Below are positions 39,650 through 47,515 of a stretch of 64,000 nt of DNA, piece after piece. Position 1 is the stretch's first letter, and the number at the start of each line of letters is the position of its first letter. Both the position numbers and the translations under genes were made by a program. The DNA lies in contig JAHBTU010000004.1 of NCBI GenBank assembly GCA_019638455.1, positions 248,001 to 312,000 of the forward strand. The letters run 5' to 3'. The DNA comes from Saprospiraceae bacterium. Lineage in GTDB: Bacteria; Bacteroidota; Bacteroidia; Chitinophagales; Saprospiraceae. The notes below the pieces were generated by a model that saw only the letters and a program-made list of their open reading frames with translations, did no database searches and was not told where the DNA came from.

Positions 39650-39720
39650 AACGCATCAGTTCATAGATGAGCGGAAAGCTCTACTCCTAATTCACACAAG
39701 TAAGACAATGTTCGGGTCAA

Positions 39721-39933
39721 TCACGGGATACCTTCTACTCCCCCCGTCAACTTCCCAATCTCTTCCTCCGTCATTCGCAGGCGTTCCCTGCAAAAACGAA
39801 TCAGCTCGGCGGCGCGAGCGATTTTGACCGTCAGTTCGTCAATGCCCACCGCTTCGTCCTGTAGGTCGCGGACGATTTGCTGCAGTTCGGCAAACGCCGA
39901 TGCGTAGGTGAGCGGTTCGGGTTGCTTTTTCAT
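39721..39933 (-). CDS. xseB: Exodeoxyribonuclease VII small subunit
   Basis: A 70-residue protein with the XseB signature: TYASAFAELQQIVRDLQDEAVGIDELTVKIARAAELIRFCRERL, two antiparallel helices that oligomerise on the large subunit XseA. Exonuclease VII degrades single-stranded DNA from both ends. The large subunit gene is not in this window. The SET-domain gene ends 45 bp upstream on the same strand and may be co-transcribed. Confidence 0.88.
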   Translation of the reverse strand: MKKQPEPLTYASAFAELQQIVRDLQDEAVGIDELTVKIARAAELIRFCRERLRMTEEEIGKLTGGVEGIP

Positions 39934-39978
39934 GTCGTTGGTGCCTCAAAAGCCAACATCAATCGTCGTTGGGCGAGC

Positions 39979-40365
39979 TCATTCCTCAAACCACACTTTT
40001 GAGCGGTTGTCCGCATCGCCATTGTAGTTGATAAAAATCTCTTCGCCAGCGGCGATGTCTTTTATGCAGTAAAAATCAATCGTTTGCGCTTCGAAGTCCA
40101 TGCCGTATTCGGCATTTGGTTCGTAGGAGTGGTTGTAGAGCGAGCCATAGCCCAGGCAAAACGCAAACCACTCGCCTTGCTCCCCCCAGTCGAAATAGTA
40201 ATCGTCCAGCACCGTCTTGCGCACATGCTCCAATTCCGCTTTTGGGAACAGGATAATCGGACAGACTTCAATCACCTCGCCTGCCTCAATGTCACGAGCA
40301 GCAAAAACACCCTGACCATGCACGTCGGAGTGGGCTACGAATATGGGACCTTGTTGGACGCTCAT
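39979..40365 (-). CDS. SET-domain protein (possible lysine methyltransferase)
   Basis: A 128-residue protein that is essentially one SET domain: GQGVFAARDIEAGEVIEVCP at the N-terminus, then SLYNHSYEPNAEY (the NHS-x-PN-like motif that helps bind S-adenosylmethionine) and a final GEEIFINYN (the EELTxxY-like motif with the catalytic Tyr). Bacterial SET proteins of this size methylate lysines of unknown targets. No pre- or post-SET zinc region is present. It shares a strand with xseB and is spaced 45 bp from it. Confidence 0.88.
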   Translation of the reverse strand: MSVQQGPIFVAHSDVHGQGVFAARDIEAGEVIEVCPIILFPKAELEHVRKTVLDDYYFDWGEQGEWFAFCLGYGSLYNHSYEPNAEYGMDFEAQTIDFYCIKDIAAGEEIFINYNGDADNRSKVWFEE

Positions 40366-40436
40366 AAAATGGTGGGTTGATTGGAAGGGTGTGTTCGCGC
40401 ATTATCACGACCTGTCACAAAACATCGGGGTTCTTA

Positions 40437-41327
40437 CTACCAGCTCCCCCCCGCACCGCCGCCGCCAAACGAGCCGCCGCCAAAACTGCCGCCGCCGCCA
40501 CCGCCCCAGCCACCGCCGCCACCCCAGCCGCCACCGCCAAATCCGCCTCCGCCGCCCATCCACCAGTCGCCACCGCCGCGCCGGACTCGTCGCGTGGGCG
40601 TTGGGCCAGAATGTGTGTACCAAGTGCCGTGCTTTTTGGCCAGACGCGCCATGAGGAAGATAAAAAAGAAGATTATCAGGAGCATCAGCAAGGGTATCCA
40701 CCAAGGTATTTCCGCATCATCCGTGCCTTCGTTGGTGTATTCGCCAGCCAGTGCGCTGATGATGTCGTCCACGCCAGCATTGATGCCTTGCGCGTATTGC
40801 TCGCGCTGGAAATAAGGTATCATGGTGTTGCGAATGATGCGCCCGGCAGTAATATCGGGAAGCGCCCCCTCCACGCCGTAGCCAGTGGCGATGAAGGCCC
40901 CCCGGCCCGGCGGCTCTGTTTTGATGAGCATCACCACCCCGTTGTTCTTGCTCTTGCGGCCTATGCCCCATCGGTTGCCTAGCTCGAAAGCGTAGGATGC
41001 GTTGTCGTAGTCGCCAATATCGGGGCGAATCATCACCACGATTTGAGTGGAAGTAGAGTCGTAGTAACGGACGAGTTTTTGTTCCAGCACCGTCTTTTCG
41101 TGTGGGGTCAGCCAGTTCGAGTAGTCGTGGACGTACACGGCGGGTTCTGGCTTGGGCGGGAACAAATCCTTGTCCCATTGAGCCTCGCCGCAAAGCGGCA
41201 GCAGCATCGCCAACATCACGAACAACCACTGGCGATATGAAGCTGCCCGACCCCACGAACGGAATTTGGAGTGGGCGAGCGATGGCCAATGGCTGGCGGC
41301 GTGCGTATCAACCAAAGATAATTTCAT
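40437..41327 (-). CDS. TPM-domain (YgcG-like) secreted protein with Gly-rich tail
   Basis: About 296 residues. A hydrophobic segment WLFVMLAMLLPLCGEAQ (about residues 34-50) acts as signal peptide; the TPM domain follows (VYVHDYSNWLTPHEKTVLEQKL...TQIVVMIRPDIGDYDNASYAFELGNRWGIG). A transmembrane helix (WWIPLLMLLIIFFFIFLM) and a long Gly/Trp/Phe tail (GGGGFGGGGWGG) complete it, as in YgcG/TPM proteins found with LemA. The start is uncertain: ATGs at 41354, 41327 and 41216 are possible; 41327 gives a 20-bp overlap with the upstream TPM gene. It is the last gene of the LemA-TPM-TPM cluster. Confidence 0.85.
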   Translation of the reverse strand: MKLSLVDTHAASHWPSLAHSKFRSWGRAASYRQWLFVMLAMLLPLCGEAQWDKDLFPPKPEPAVYVHDYSNWLTPHEKTVLEQKLVRYYDSTSTQIVVMIRPDIGDYDNASYAFELGNRWGIGRKSKNNGVVMLIKTEPPGRGAFIATGYGVEGALPDITAGRIIRNTMIPYFQREQYAQGINAGVDDIISALAGEYTNEGTDDAEIPWWIPLLMLLIIFFFIFLMARLAKKHGTWYTHSGPTPTRRVRRGGGDWWMGGGGGFGGGGWGGGGGWGGGGGGSFGGGSFGGGGAGGSW

Positions 41328-41739
41328 CGGGAAGTTCGTTTTCGTTTTTGTCATCTGCTGCGGCGGGGAAATGTTCGCGGAGCCGTTCCCCGATTTGAGT
41401 GATGGCGAGGCACACGCCCTCAGCCGCTTGGTCGCGTTGGAAATATTCGCGCATCAATTGTTTTTCGGCATCCCAGAATTGGAAGCCGACACGCTCGTGA
41501 ATGCCCGCATCGCCCCATATTGCGAACTGATGCGACTTTTGGGCGATGTAAATAAGCACCCCGTTTCGTTCTTTCGTGTTGAACATCCCGAATAGATGAA
41601 AGACCTCCGCCGCACGCTCCACCGGATGGTCGCGGTCGCAGAAGTCTTCCACATACACGCGGATTTCTCCCGATGTGCGGCGCTCCGCCGCCCGGATGGC
41701 TTGCACGATGCGGACTTCTTCGTCTTTTGTAAAAATCAT
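41308..41739 (-). CDS. TPM-domain protein
   Basis: A 143-residue protein made mostly of one TPM domain (IVQAIRAAERRTSGEIRVYVEDFC, FGMFNTKERNGVLIYIAQKSHQFAIWGDAGI), the fold shared with the thylakoid protein TLP18.3/Psb32 and YgcG. No signal peptide or membrane helix is seen, so it is probably cytoplasmic. The start is placed at MIFTKDEE, since upstream codons are not conserved in style. It sits 72 bp after lemA and overlaps the start of the second TPM gene, so the three are likely one operon. Confidence 0.85.
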   Translation of the reverse strand: MIFTKDEEVRIVQAIRAAERRTSGEIRVYVEDFCDRDHPVERAAEVFHLFGMFNTKERNGVLIYIAQKSHQFAIWGDAGIHERVGFQFWDAEKQLMREYFQRDQAAEGVCLAITQIGERLREHFPAAADDKNENELPDEIIFG

Positions 41740-41811
41740 GGTTGGGCCGTTGGCCATCGGCTGCCACAACGCATGGATGTGGGCTGGGTAGGGGCAGCCG
41801 ATGGCAAAAAA

Positions 41812-42405
41812 TTAAAACTTGACTTCCGGCGCTTTCTCCGAGCCGGGTGCGGCCTGGAAGTAGCCTTTTTTGGAGAAACCAAACATTCCGGCAATCATAT
41901 TGGTCGGGAAACGACGGATGTAGGCGTTGTACCCCTCTACGGCTTCGTTAAAGTTTTTGCGCTCCACGGAGATTCGGTTCTCGGTGCCTTCCAATTGTTT
42001 TTGCAAGTCGAGAAAACTTTGGTTGGCTTTCAAGTCGGGGTAGTTTTCGGCCACCGCCAACAGGCGCCCCAACGCGCCGGACAGGCCTTGTTGTGCCTGT
42101 TCGTAGCGCCGTATGTTTTCCTCGGTCAGGTCGCCCACGTCAATTTTCACCTGTGTGGCGGAGGCGCGTGCCTCGACGACTTTTTGCAGGGTTTCCTGCT
42201 CGAAATTGGCGTAGCCTTTCACCGTGTTGACAAGGTTGGGAATCAGGTCGGCGCGGCGCTGGTACTGGTTTTCCACTTGCGACCATGCCTTTTTCACGCC
42301 TTCTTCCATCGGGCCGAGTTTGTTGTAGGTGTTGCACATGCTGAATCCGAACAACACCAAAACGCCGAGGATGATAAGGGGGAGGTACTTGCGAAAGTCT
42401 GTCAT
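41812..42405 (-). CDS. lemA: LemA family membrane protein
   Basis: A 197-residue protein with an N-terminal membrane anchor (YLPLIILGVLVLFGFSMCNTY) and the LemA four-helix coiled region: KKAWSQVENQYQRRADLIPNLVNTVKGYANFEQETL, AVAENYPDLKANQSFLDLQKQLEGTENRISVERKNFNEAVEGYNAYIRRFPTN. The sequence AENYPDLKAN and the terminal AGMFGF are family hallmarks. LemA proteins are envelope proteins of uncertain function often encoded with TPM proteins. It is the first gene of this three-gene cluster; the 374-bp gap upstream holds a terminator. Confidence 0.93.
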   Translation of the reverse strand: MTDFRKYLPLIILGVLVLFGFSMCNTYNKLGPMEEGVKKAWSQVENQYQRRADLIPNLVNTVKGYANFEQETLQKVVEARASATQVKIDVGDLTEENIRRYEQAQQGLSGALGRLLAVAENYPDLKANQSFLDLQKQLEGTENRISVERKNFNEAVEGYNAYIRRFPTNMIAGMFGFSKKGYFQAAPGSEKAPEVKF

Positions 42406-42779
42406 AGTTAGTTGTAAGTTTGTTTTGAAAAAAGTTTGTGCGAAAGTAGCGATTCGTCTGTATGCGAACAGTCTATTTTCGACAAGAAAATTCGGACAAA
42501 AACAAAGAGCCTGTCACCGAGCGAACGGCAACAGGCTCAATTGTCTTCATCAGACGGAAGTCATACAGGCTCGCAGCCCTTGCGCCCGGCTCTTCCGCCG
42601 AACAGGCTTTTCTAAACCGATTAATGGGATGTGGGATGTTTCAAGTGGTTGATTAGAGTGTTTTCAAGGGAGAATCGGGTCATTTGGAATGTTGGGGCGC
42701 ATGGGCGCTTTCATGTGGTTTGGTGGCTTTTCAAGGTTGGGAGGTCAAGGGGGAGGACTGGGTATCTCATGGTTGCGTC
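42406..42779. other. Intergenic region of 374 bp
   Basis: It contains the promoter region of lemA and a hairpin at 42507-42538 read as a terminator on the minus strand. Other short open frames have no motif. Nothing else is recognised. Confidence 0.5.
42498..42538 (-). terminator. Intrinsic terminator on the minus strand
   Basis: On the minus strand GAGCCTGT and ACAGGCTC (42507-42538) form an 8-bp stem with an inner CCG/CGG pair, followed by TTTGTTTTTG. It would end transcripts coming from the hypothetical gene at 42780-43166. Confidence 0.5.
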
Positions 42780-43166
42780 TCACTCAGGGTATTGAGGCGA
42801 GAGCGTGAAGTGCTCGTCGCGGTATTCGCCTTGCAGAATGCCCGAATTGGAGACGTGCGAGCGCCCTGCCGCGGTTTTTATTTTTTTTCGGATGCGATAA
42901 GTCTTGTCCAACACAGCACTATCCTGCAACATCACTGGCAAAAAGTCGAAGATGAGTATCAAACTGGTCGAGGCCTGATTCCACACTGCGTGGGCGATGC
43001 CTTTGCCGGCTGGCAGCAATTGGTCGTTCAACCAACCGATGCGTTTCCAGAGCATCTGCCCCCCGCGACCGGGGTAGCCGACTTCAAGGCTCAGGCTATG
43101 GATGTCGTTCCATAGTGGACTTTCTTGCGAGAGGTTGCAGCGCACCTCGAAAAATAGCGGTCTCAT
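42780..43166 (-). CDS. Hypothetical protein, uncertain
   Basis: A possible 128-residue protein. The sequence (VRCNLSQESPLWNDIHSLSLEVGYPG, ASTSLILIFDFLPVML) has a normal amino-acid mix and plausible beta strands, but I recognise no family. Support for a real gene: a minus-strand terminator lies downstream at 42498-42538, and no competing frame is better. Against: no homology known to me and unusual isolation between long non-coding stretches. Confidence 0.45.
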   Translation of the reverse strand: MRPLFFEVRCNLSQESPLWNDIHSLSLEVGYPGRGGQMLWKRIGWLNDQLLPAGKGIAHAVWNQASTSLILIFDFLPVMLQDSAVLDKTYRIRKKIKTAAGRSHVSNSGILQGEYRDEHFTLSPQYPE

Positions 43167-43678
43167 AAAGCATATTGAAGGGTGATTTTCTCATAGTAGG
43201 TTCGGACTGTTTCGCGACGGTTTTGAGATGCTTGGTTGTTTTCAGAACCCGACCCCTGCCGGCGCCCCGCTTTTCATCTTTCGCACACATGATTGGGTTA
43301 GGGCGCCGGTCAGGTTTGGTGGTCAGGTGGTTGTCAAGGGCTTCCCGCACAAACATTTCTCATGTTGGCCCAAGGGGCTGGAAGACTGCTTTCGGGTTTT
43401 GCGGGTGTTGGTTTTTTTCACGTTTCACTTCTGACGGTCATCAACATTGTGTCGTTCATCATCGTTGACGGAACAAAGATGGGGGGCGGTGTCGGCGCAT
43501 TCCTAACACACATTGCCGCATCACTTCCAAAGCCATTTTTTATCTTTTTTTTGCAAAAATTGGCTGGTTGCCGCGTTTTTGTGACTTTTGCGCGGTTTTA
43601 ATCCCCGCCTTTTCCAAAATACGCGGCACACGGAACGCAATAGCTTCCATCAAAAAACGCTCTCCCCCGCCGAAAAAA
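43167..43678. other. Intergenic region of 512 bp
   Basis: No gene or repeat is recognised in most of it. Close to the right end, TTTTTGTGACTTTTGCGCGG (near 43580) resembles a -7 box with one mismatch and could serve the helical-protein gene at 43679. Confidence 0.45.
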
Positions 43679-45355
43679 ATGCTTGACAGCCCGCTTATTC
43701 GCACGTTGCAACTGCTCGACCCCGAGGAATTTGAGCAGTTTTACCTCTTTGTGGCCTCGCCCATATTCAACGAGGCCACGCGGTTCAAGGACACCCTGCG
43801 GCTGTTCGAGCACATCCGTTTGGGCTATCCGGCATTCACGGACGAGCAATTGACGAAAGAAGAAGCCGGGAAAGCGCTTTTTCCCGACCGAAAGAACCCG
43901 GTAGGGGAAGTGGAAAAAGCCATGTCGGAATTGATGCACATCCTCAAGCAATTCATCAATTTCCGGTACTCGGCGGTGAAAGGCGGCAAGCCCGTCCGCC
44001 GCAGCTCGAAAAAAGAATTTACCGAAAAACCCATGTTGCTGCTCAATTTTACCCGACAACAATTGGCATTGTTGCGGTTCTACAGCGAGCGCCTTCACCT
44101 GAAAGCAGCGAATGCCGCCGCAAAGTCGGCTCCTCAGGGCAAAGGACAGCGGGTGAAGCGCACCGAAAATTATTTCCACAACCTATACACCGAATTGCGC
44201 GAACTGCTCGATGAGCAAACAAAATTCGACCACTACGAAGGCTACGAATTCAGCGACTTCCTCTTTTTCCGATACCTCTTGGAACACGAAAAGGCCCTCT
44301 ACGACCACCATCGGGAGGAAATCGAGGCAGACCTCAATATGCTGGCCGCCTTGGAAGAGCTCGACCGCTTCTACCTCTACTCCAAGCTCGAGCTGATGAG
44401 CCGCTTGGTGCATTACCAGAACATCGCGCAGATGTTTGCCAACGACCCCCCCAAGCGCCAGCGCCTCATGGCCAATCGAGACATCACCTTGGAAATGGTG
44501 GAGCTCATGCGCCGGCATCAATACTGGCAGGACACGCCGGGCATTGCGCTCTACACCACCTTGCTGGAGTTTTTGCCCGAAAACAACGAGGCGGGAGACT
44601 TGGCCTCCGACCGATTTGCCGATATGCTTGCCCGGCACATAGATGCCTTGCCTAAATCCCGCCTCGATGATTTCAATGTGCTGCTGCGCAGCTACTGGAA
44701 TCGCCGCTATCGCCACACCAAAGACCCCCAGTTCATCGGTCGCTTGCACGGGATGCACCGCGAGCAATTGCAGCGCCTGCCCGCCAACAAGAATCTGCCC
44801 ATGATTCAAGTGACCAATATGCTGAACACCGCCCTCAAACTGAACAAAGTGGCTTGGGCCGTGCAGTTTTTGCGCGAGTTTGCCGGAGCGCACAACGAGG
44901 AGCCGGGCACCAAGCCACCGCGAGGCCGCCCGCACCCTAAGTATGCCGTTCGCATCTGGTGGGCCATGCTTTATTTTACCTCAGGCGATTACGAAAAGGC
45001 TGCCCAAACCATACCCGAATACAAAAAATACAGCGATGTGGAGGACATCTATTTTTTCGCGGTGGCTGCCGCCACAGACGTGAAAATACAATACGAGCTG
45101 GGAGGATTGGACGACCACCTCATTCGCAACAGCCTCGCCCGCATAGAGCGCAACAGGGATTTGCCCAAAGAGCGCCGCGACGAGCGCCTCCGTTTCTTCA
45201 AAACGGCTCGCAAACTTTTCAACCTGAAAATCAAAAAAGAAACCCGTCGCAACGCCGACATCGCCAAAGAACTCGAAGCTGCTCAGGCAATGCTCGACAG
45301 CAACGCAACGGTGGATTGGGAGTGGCTGGAGGAGAAAATCGGGGAATTGAGTTAG
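43679..45355 (+). CDS. Large helical protein of unknown function
   Basis: A 558-residue protein, almost entirely alpha-helical and rich in Leu, Arg, Glu, Tyr and Phe. It has no signal peptide or membrane segment. Repeating helical hairpins (LDPEEFEQFYLFVASPIFN, LLNFTRQQLALLRFYSERL, FNVLLRSYWNRRYRHTKD, WAMLYFTSGDYEKAAQTIPEYKKY) suggest a TPR- or HEAT-like solenoid. I do not recognise a named family. The start is MLDSPLIRTL; the upstream 37 codons of the open frame are rich in Arg and Pro and look untranslated. It is transcribed alone and converges on cutA. Confidence 0.8.
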   Translation: MLDSPLIRTLQLLDPEEFEQFYLFVASPIFNEATRFKDTLRLFEHIRLGYPAFTDEQLTKEEAGKALFPDRKNPVGEVEKAMSELMHILKQFINFRYSAVKGGKPVRRSSKKEFTEKPMLLLNFTRQQLALLRFYSERLHLKAANAAAKSAPQGKGQRVKRTENYFHNLYTELRELLDEQTKFDHYEGYEFSDFLFFRYLLEHEKALYDHHREEIEADLNMLAALEELDRFYLYSKLELMSRLVHYQNIAQMFANDPPKRQRLMANRDITLEMVELMRRHQYWQDTPGIALYTTLLEFLPENNEAGDLASDRFADMLARHIDALPKSRLDDFNVLLRSYWNRRYRHTKDPQFIGRLHGMHREQLQRLPANKNLPMIQVTNMLNTALKLNKVAWAVQFLREFAGAHNEEPGTKPPRGRPHPKYAVRIWWAMLYFTSGDYEKAAQTIPEYKKYSDVEDIYFFAVAAATDVKIQYELGGLDDHLIRNSLARIERNRDLPKERRDERLRFFKTARKLFNLKIKKETRRNADIAKELEAAQAMLDSNATVDWEWLEEKIGELS

Positions 45356-45426
45356 AAAAAGCGCAAGAGAAAGGACGCGCCCCCAAGCCATGTTGACATG
45401 AGCGACGAACCGTGGCGCTTGCCCTG

Positions 45427-45741
45427 TCAGCCGCCCGTTGTCTCTGCCACAATCCATGCTTCGTAGTCGGCGTTGGCCCGCGCCTCCCAGCGCATGATGC
45501 AGGGAACTTCGTAGGGGTGCATTTTGTGAATTTCGGCTTCCAATTTTTCTTCCAAATCAAGCCGCGTCTTCACGATGGAGACCCACTCGCCCTCGTGTTG
45601 CACCGCGCCCCGCCACCAAAAGGCACTGGTGATGGGGAACACATTGGCGCAGGCCGCGAGACGCTCCTGCACAAGATGAGCAGCCACGCGGCGCGCGGTG
45701 GCCTCGTCGGGGTGCGTGATGTAGAAAACGAGAAATGCCAT
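45427..45741 (-). CDS. cutA: CutA divalent-cation tolerance protein
   Basis: A 104-residue protein covering the whole CutA fold: FLVFYITHPDEATARRVAAHLVQERLAACANVFPITSAFWWRG, EWVSIVKTRLDLEEKLEAEIHKMHPYEVPCIMRW. The ACANV and HPYEVPC motifs are the family signature. CutA forms a trimer similar to PII signalling proteins and is linked to copper tolerance. The family is small (about 105-115 residues), matching this length. The upstream side is an 850-bp repeat region. Confidence 0.95.
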   Translation of the reverse strand: MAFLVFYITHPDEATARRVAAHLVQERLAACANVFPITSAFWWRGAVQHEGEWVSIVKTRLDLEEKLEAEIHKMHPYEVPCIMRWEARANADYEAWIVAETTGG

Positions 45742-45855
45742 GAGCGGTGCGGTTGCGTTGATTTCTCTTGTCCCAAAAGTCGGAAAATCGGCGAAATCGC
45801 GGCGTGGGGTTTTTCAACAAGTTTCGTAAAAACTTAGGCTGGACAGCAGACCTTG

Positions 45856-45924
45856 AATTTTGACAGGATTTACAGGGTTTTTCGCAGCGAAGCTGCCTCA
45901 TTGAACCTGTAAATCCTGTCAAAA
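45856..45924. repeat. Family C-related palindrome, copy 4
   Basis: TTTTGACAGGATTTACAGG and the inverted CCTGTAAATCCTGTCAAAA form a long near-perfect hairpin (outer stem 18 bp) around CGCAGCGAAGCTGC, itself a small hairpin. Confidence 0.65.
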
Positions 45925-46007
45925 ACATATAAGCCTGTAAACTCTGTCCTCTGCGCTTGGAGGCTGACTCAATGGTTCGTGAAGAATTTGAACAGTGACA
46001 AAATGAC

Positions 46008-46121
46008 CATACTACTGGACATTTCCCACACAACGCCACAACGATGTGAAGTGCAAAGCGGGTAGAGTCAATTCGTTGTGTCGTCGTGGCGTTGTGTGAG
46101 ATAAAAATGCCCGGTAGTATG
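46008..46121. mobile_element. Family D MITE-like element, copy 4, with perfect 9-bp flanking duplication
   Basis: The ends CATACTACTGGACAT and ATGCCCGGTAGTATG match family D, but the core differs: CACACAACGCCACAACGA pairs with the inverted TCGTCGTGGCGTTGTGTG instead of the CAAAGACGCAAAG core of copies 1-3. CAAAATGAC occurs immediately outside both ends (45999-46007 and 46122-46130). Confidence 0.8.
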
Positions 46122-46310
46122 CAAAATGACTTAATTTTTTGAATTTCAACATCTCGAAAGCACTCGTGACGTAGTTGGAGCGAACGATGATATTTTTTGC
46201 GCAGTTGGGGAACCTACAAAAAATAAGTGATTTACGAACATCAATTGACCATGCAATTCAAATTCTTCACGAACCATTGTGACTAAGTTTTTACAAAACA
46301 GGCCGAGATG

Positions 46311-46491
46311 TATACCCAGATTAAAGAGGATTTGAATCTGCCCGTTGGCAAGACAGGGATTTCCTTGATTGATTTGCATGATTTCCAAAGGATTGCGAGC
46401 ACCGTTCGTTCAAAACCACCTTGTCAGACCCTGTACTCAGGGGCTTGCCCGGCCAAGTGGAAGCGGACGGGGCTGATTTGCGTTGACTATA
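46311..46491 (+). repeat. Family A dispersed repeat, copy 4 (181 bp)
   Basis: It carries the extra G also found in copy 1. It lies between the H2 tip and family G with only a few bases on either side. Confidence 0.9.
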
Positions 46492-46492
46492 A

Positions 46493-46540
46493 CCTTTTTC
46501 GTTCCTCAAAAGATGACACCTCTTACAAATCGAGGATAGC
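46493..46540. repeat. Family G repeat, copy 2
   Basis: CCTTTTTCGTTCCTCAAAAG and the following 27 bases match the reverse complement of 24797-24843. It lies 55 bp downstream of the outer-membrane protein gene that ends at 46595. Confidence 0.6.
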
Positions 46541-46594
46541 CAACAACTGGTGTCTCGCCAACAACGGCAGCGCTTTCGTCATGGAGAAAGATAT

Positions 46595-47287
46595 TCAATT
46601 CAGGAAAAAATTCCAATGGCAACGCAAATACAAGCCCGGCCTCACCCCGGAGTACTTCAGGTCTCTATACACAAAATCGGGGAAGGCCGCCTGCAATCCG
46701 AGTTCGAAGATGAATGACTTGTTTCTCCGCTCTTGCCTGAAAGTTTCCATCGCCCAACCCAAAGAAGCGAACGTGGTTTTAAAATTGCCAAGCAAATAGT
46801 TGCCGCGCACGGCAATGCCGTGTGCCCGCACCTTGTTCTTGTTTTTTTTCTCTTTCAAGAAACGACTTCCAAAATAGGTGTAGCCCGCCCCCAACATGAA
46901 ATTTCCTTTATAGTCAAGAGACTCAAAGTTGCCATTGATGTCTTCTCTTCGTATCACTACGCCACCTACATAGACTCCGCCTTCCACCACGTTTTTGGGA
47001 TTGAAATAATAGCGTAGAGGCAGCCCAGTGCCACTAAAAATAGAAATCCCAAAGCCGACCTTGCCACCATAGTCGCTAAAATCCAGCGTGTCTGCCGCAA
47101 GTGAATGAAGGTTTTCCCCGGACAACGAGTACGAGGGCTTGATTTCAAAAGAGGCATGATTTGCCTCCAACACCTGAAAAGGTTGGGCGGACAGATGGGC
47201 GGCCAAGCCCCATAGAATAGACATGAAAATCGTGTTTTTCCCCATTTTTAGTCTGAAAATTGAAATAGGTTTGAGTGTGTTTTTCAT
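46595..47287 (-). CDS. Putative outer-membrane beta-barrel protein
   Basis: About 230 residues with a signal peptide ending LWGLAAHLSAQ. The mature part shows barrel-like strands (FEIKPSYSLSGEN, GGKVGFGISIFSGTGLPLRYYF, VEGGVYVGGVVI, GNFMLGAGYTYFG, VRAHGIAVRGNYLLGNFK, GLYLRCHWNFFLN) and a final aromatic residue near the C-terminus. No specific family is recognised. Two starts are plausible: ATG 47287 (MKNTLKPIS) or ATG 47245 (MGKNTIFMS), the latter giving a shorter, more typical signal peptide. A 26-bp perfect hairpin lies right upstream. Confidence 0.75.
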   Translation of the reverse strand: MKNTLKPISIFRLKMGKNTIFMSILWGLAAHLSAQPFQVLEANHASFEIKPSYSLSGENLHSLAADTLDFSDYGGKVGFGISIFSGTGLPLRYYFNPKNVVEGGVYVGGVVIRREDINGNFESLDYKGNFMLGAGYTYFGSRFLKEKKNKNKVRAHGIAVRGNYLLGNFKTTFASLGWAMETFRQERRNKSFIFELGLQAAFPDFVYRDLKYSGVRPGLYLRCHWNFFLN

Positions 47288-47305
47288 AGAATTGTAAAAG
47301 CTCAT

Positions 47306-47361
47306 CGTGCCACCCCCGCCCCCTCCCCGCCAGCCGGCGGGGAGGGGGCGGGGGTGGCACG
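47306..47361. repeat. Perfect 26-bp-stem GC-rich hairpin between divergent genes
   Basis: Bases 47306-47331 (starting CGTGCCACCCCCG) are exactly complementary to 47336-47361 (ending GGTGGCACG), with the four-base loop AGCC. A TTTTTT run follows on the plus strand after GCTAA. It sits between the outer-membrane protein gene (minus) and the PhoD-like gene (plus), where promoters would be expected. Confidence 0.9.
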
Positions 47362-47515
47362 CTAATTTTTTACCACAAAATTATCAAAGGCTCTTGTTTG
47401 ACAATGCCCCAACATGAAAAAGACTCATCCCGAAAAACGCAACATATTCTTAACCCTCGCACCTGCCCCCTCCAACCCGAACGAGACTTACCTTGCCGCC
47501 CAAAATGCCACGCAC

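Larger units (their letters stand above)
45826..46294. repeat. Candidate element H2, broken by families C and D
   Basis: The ends GTAAAAACTTAG (45826-45837) and CTAAGTTTTTAC (46283-46294) are perfect 12-bp inverted repeats, the same tip as element H1. The right end continues as an inverted copy of CAATGGTTCGTGAAGAATTTGA, which on the left is found only at 45970, that is after a family C element. The simplest reading is a palindromic element whose left arm was split by C and whose centre received D. No flanking duplication is seen. Confidence 0.5.
45742..46594. other. Nested repeat region, no supported gene (0.85 kb)
   Basis: Order: arm of H2 (GTAAAAACTTAG at 45826), family C copy 4 (45856-45924), an inverted-repeat arm (CAATGGTTCGTGAAGAATTTGAA at 45970-45992), family D copy 4 (46008-46121), the matching inverted arm (to 46278), the H2 right tip (46283-46294), family A copy 4 (46311-46491) and family G copy 2 (46493-46540). 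Open frames here are repeat artefacts. Confidence 0.8.

Noticed and set aside
45826..46294. A composite transposon bounded by 12-bp inverted ends
   Set aside because: It has no flanking duplication and no transposase; it is better read as a palindromic repeat broken by other insertions.
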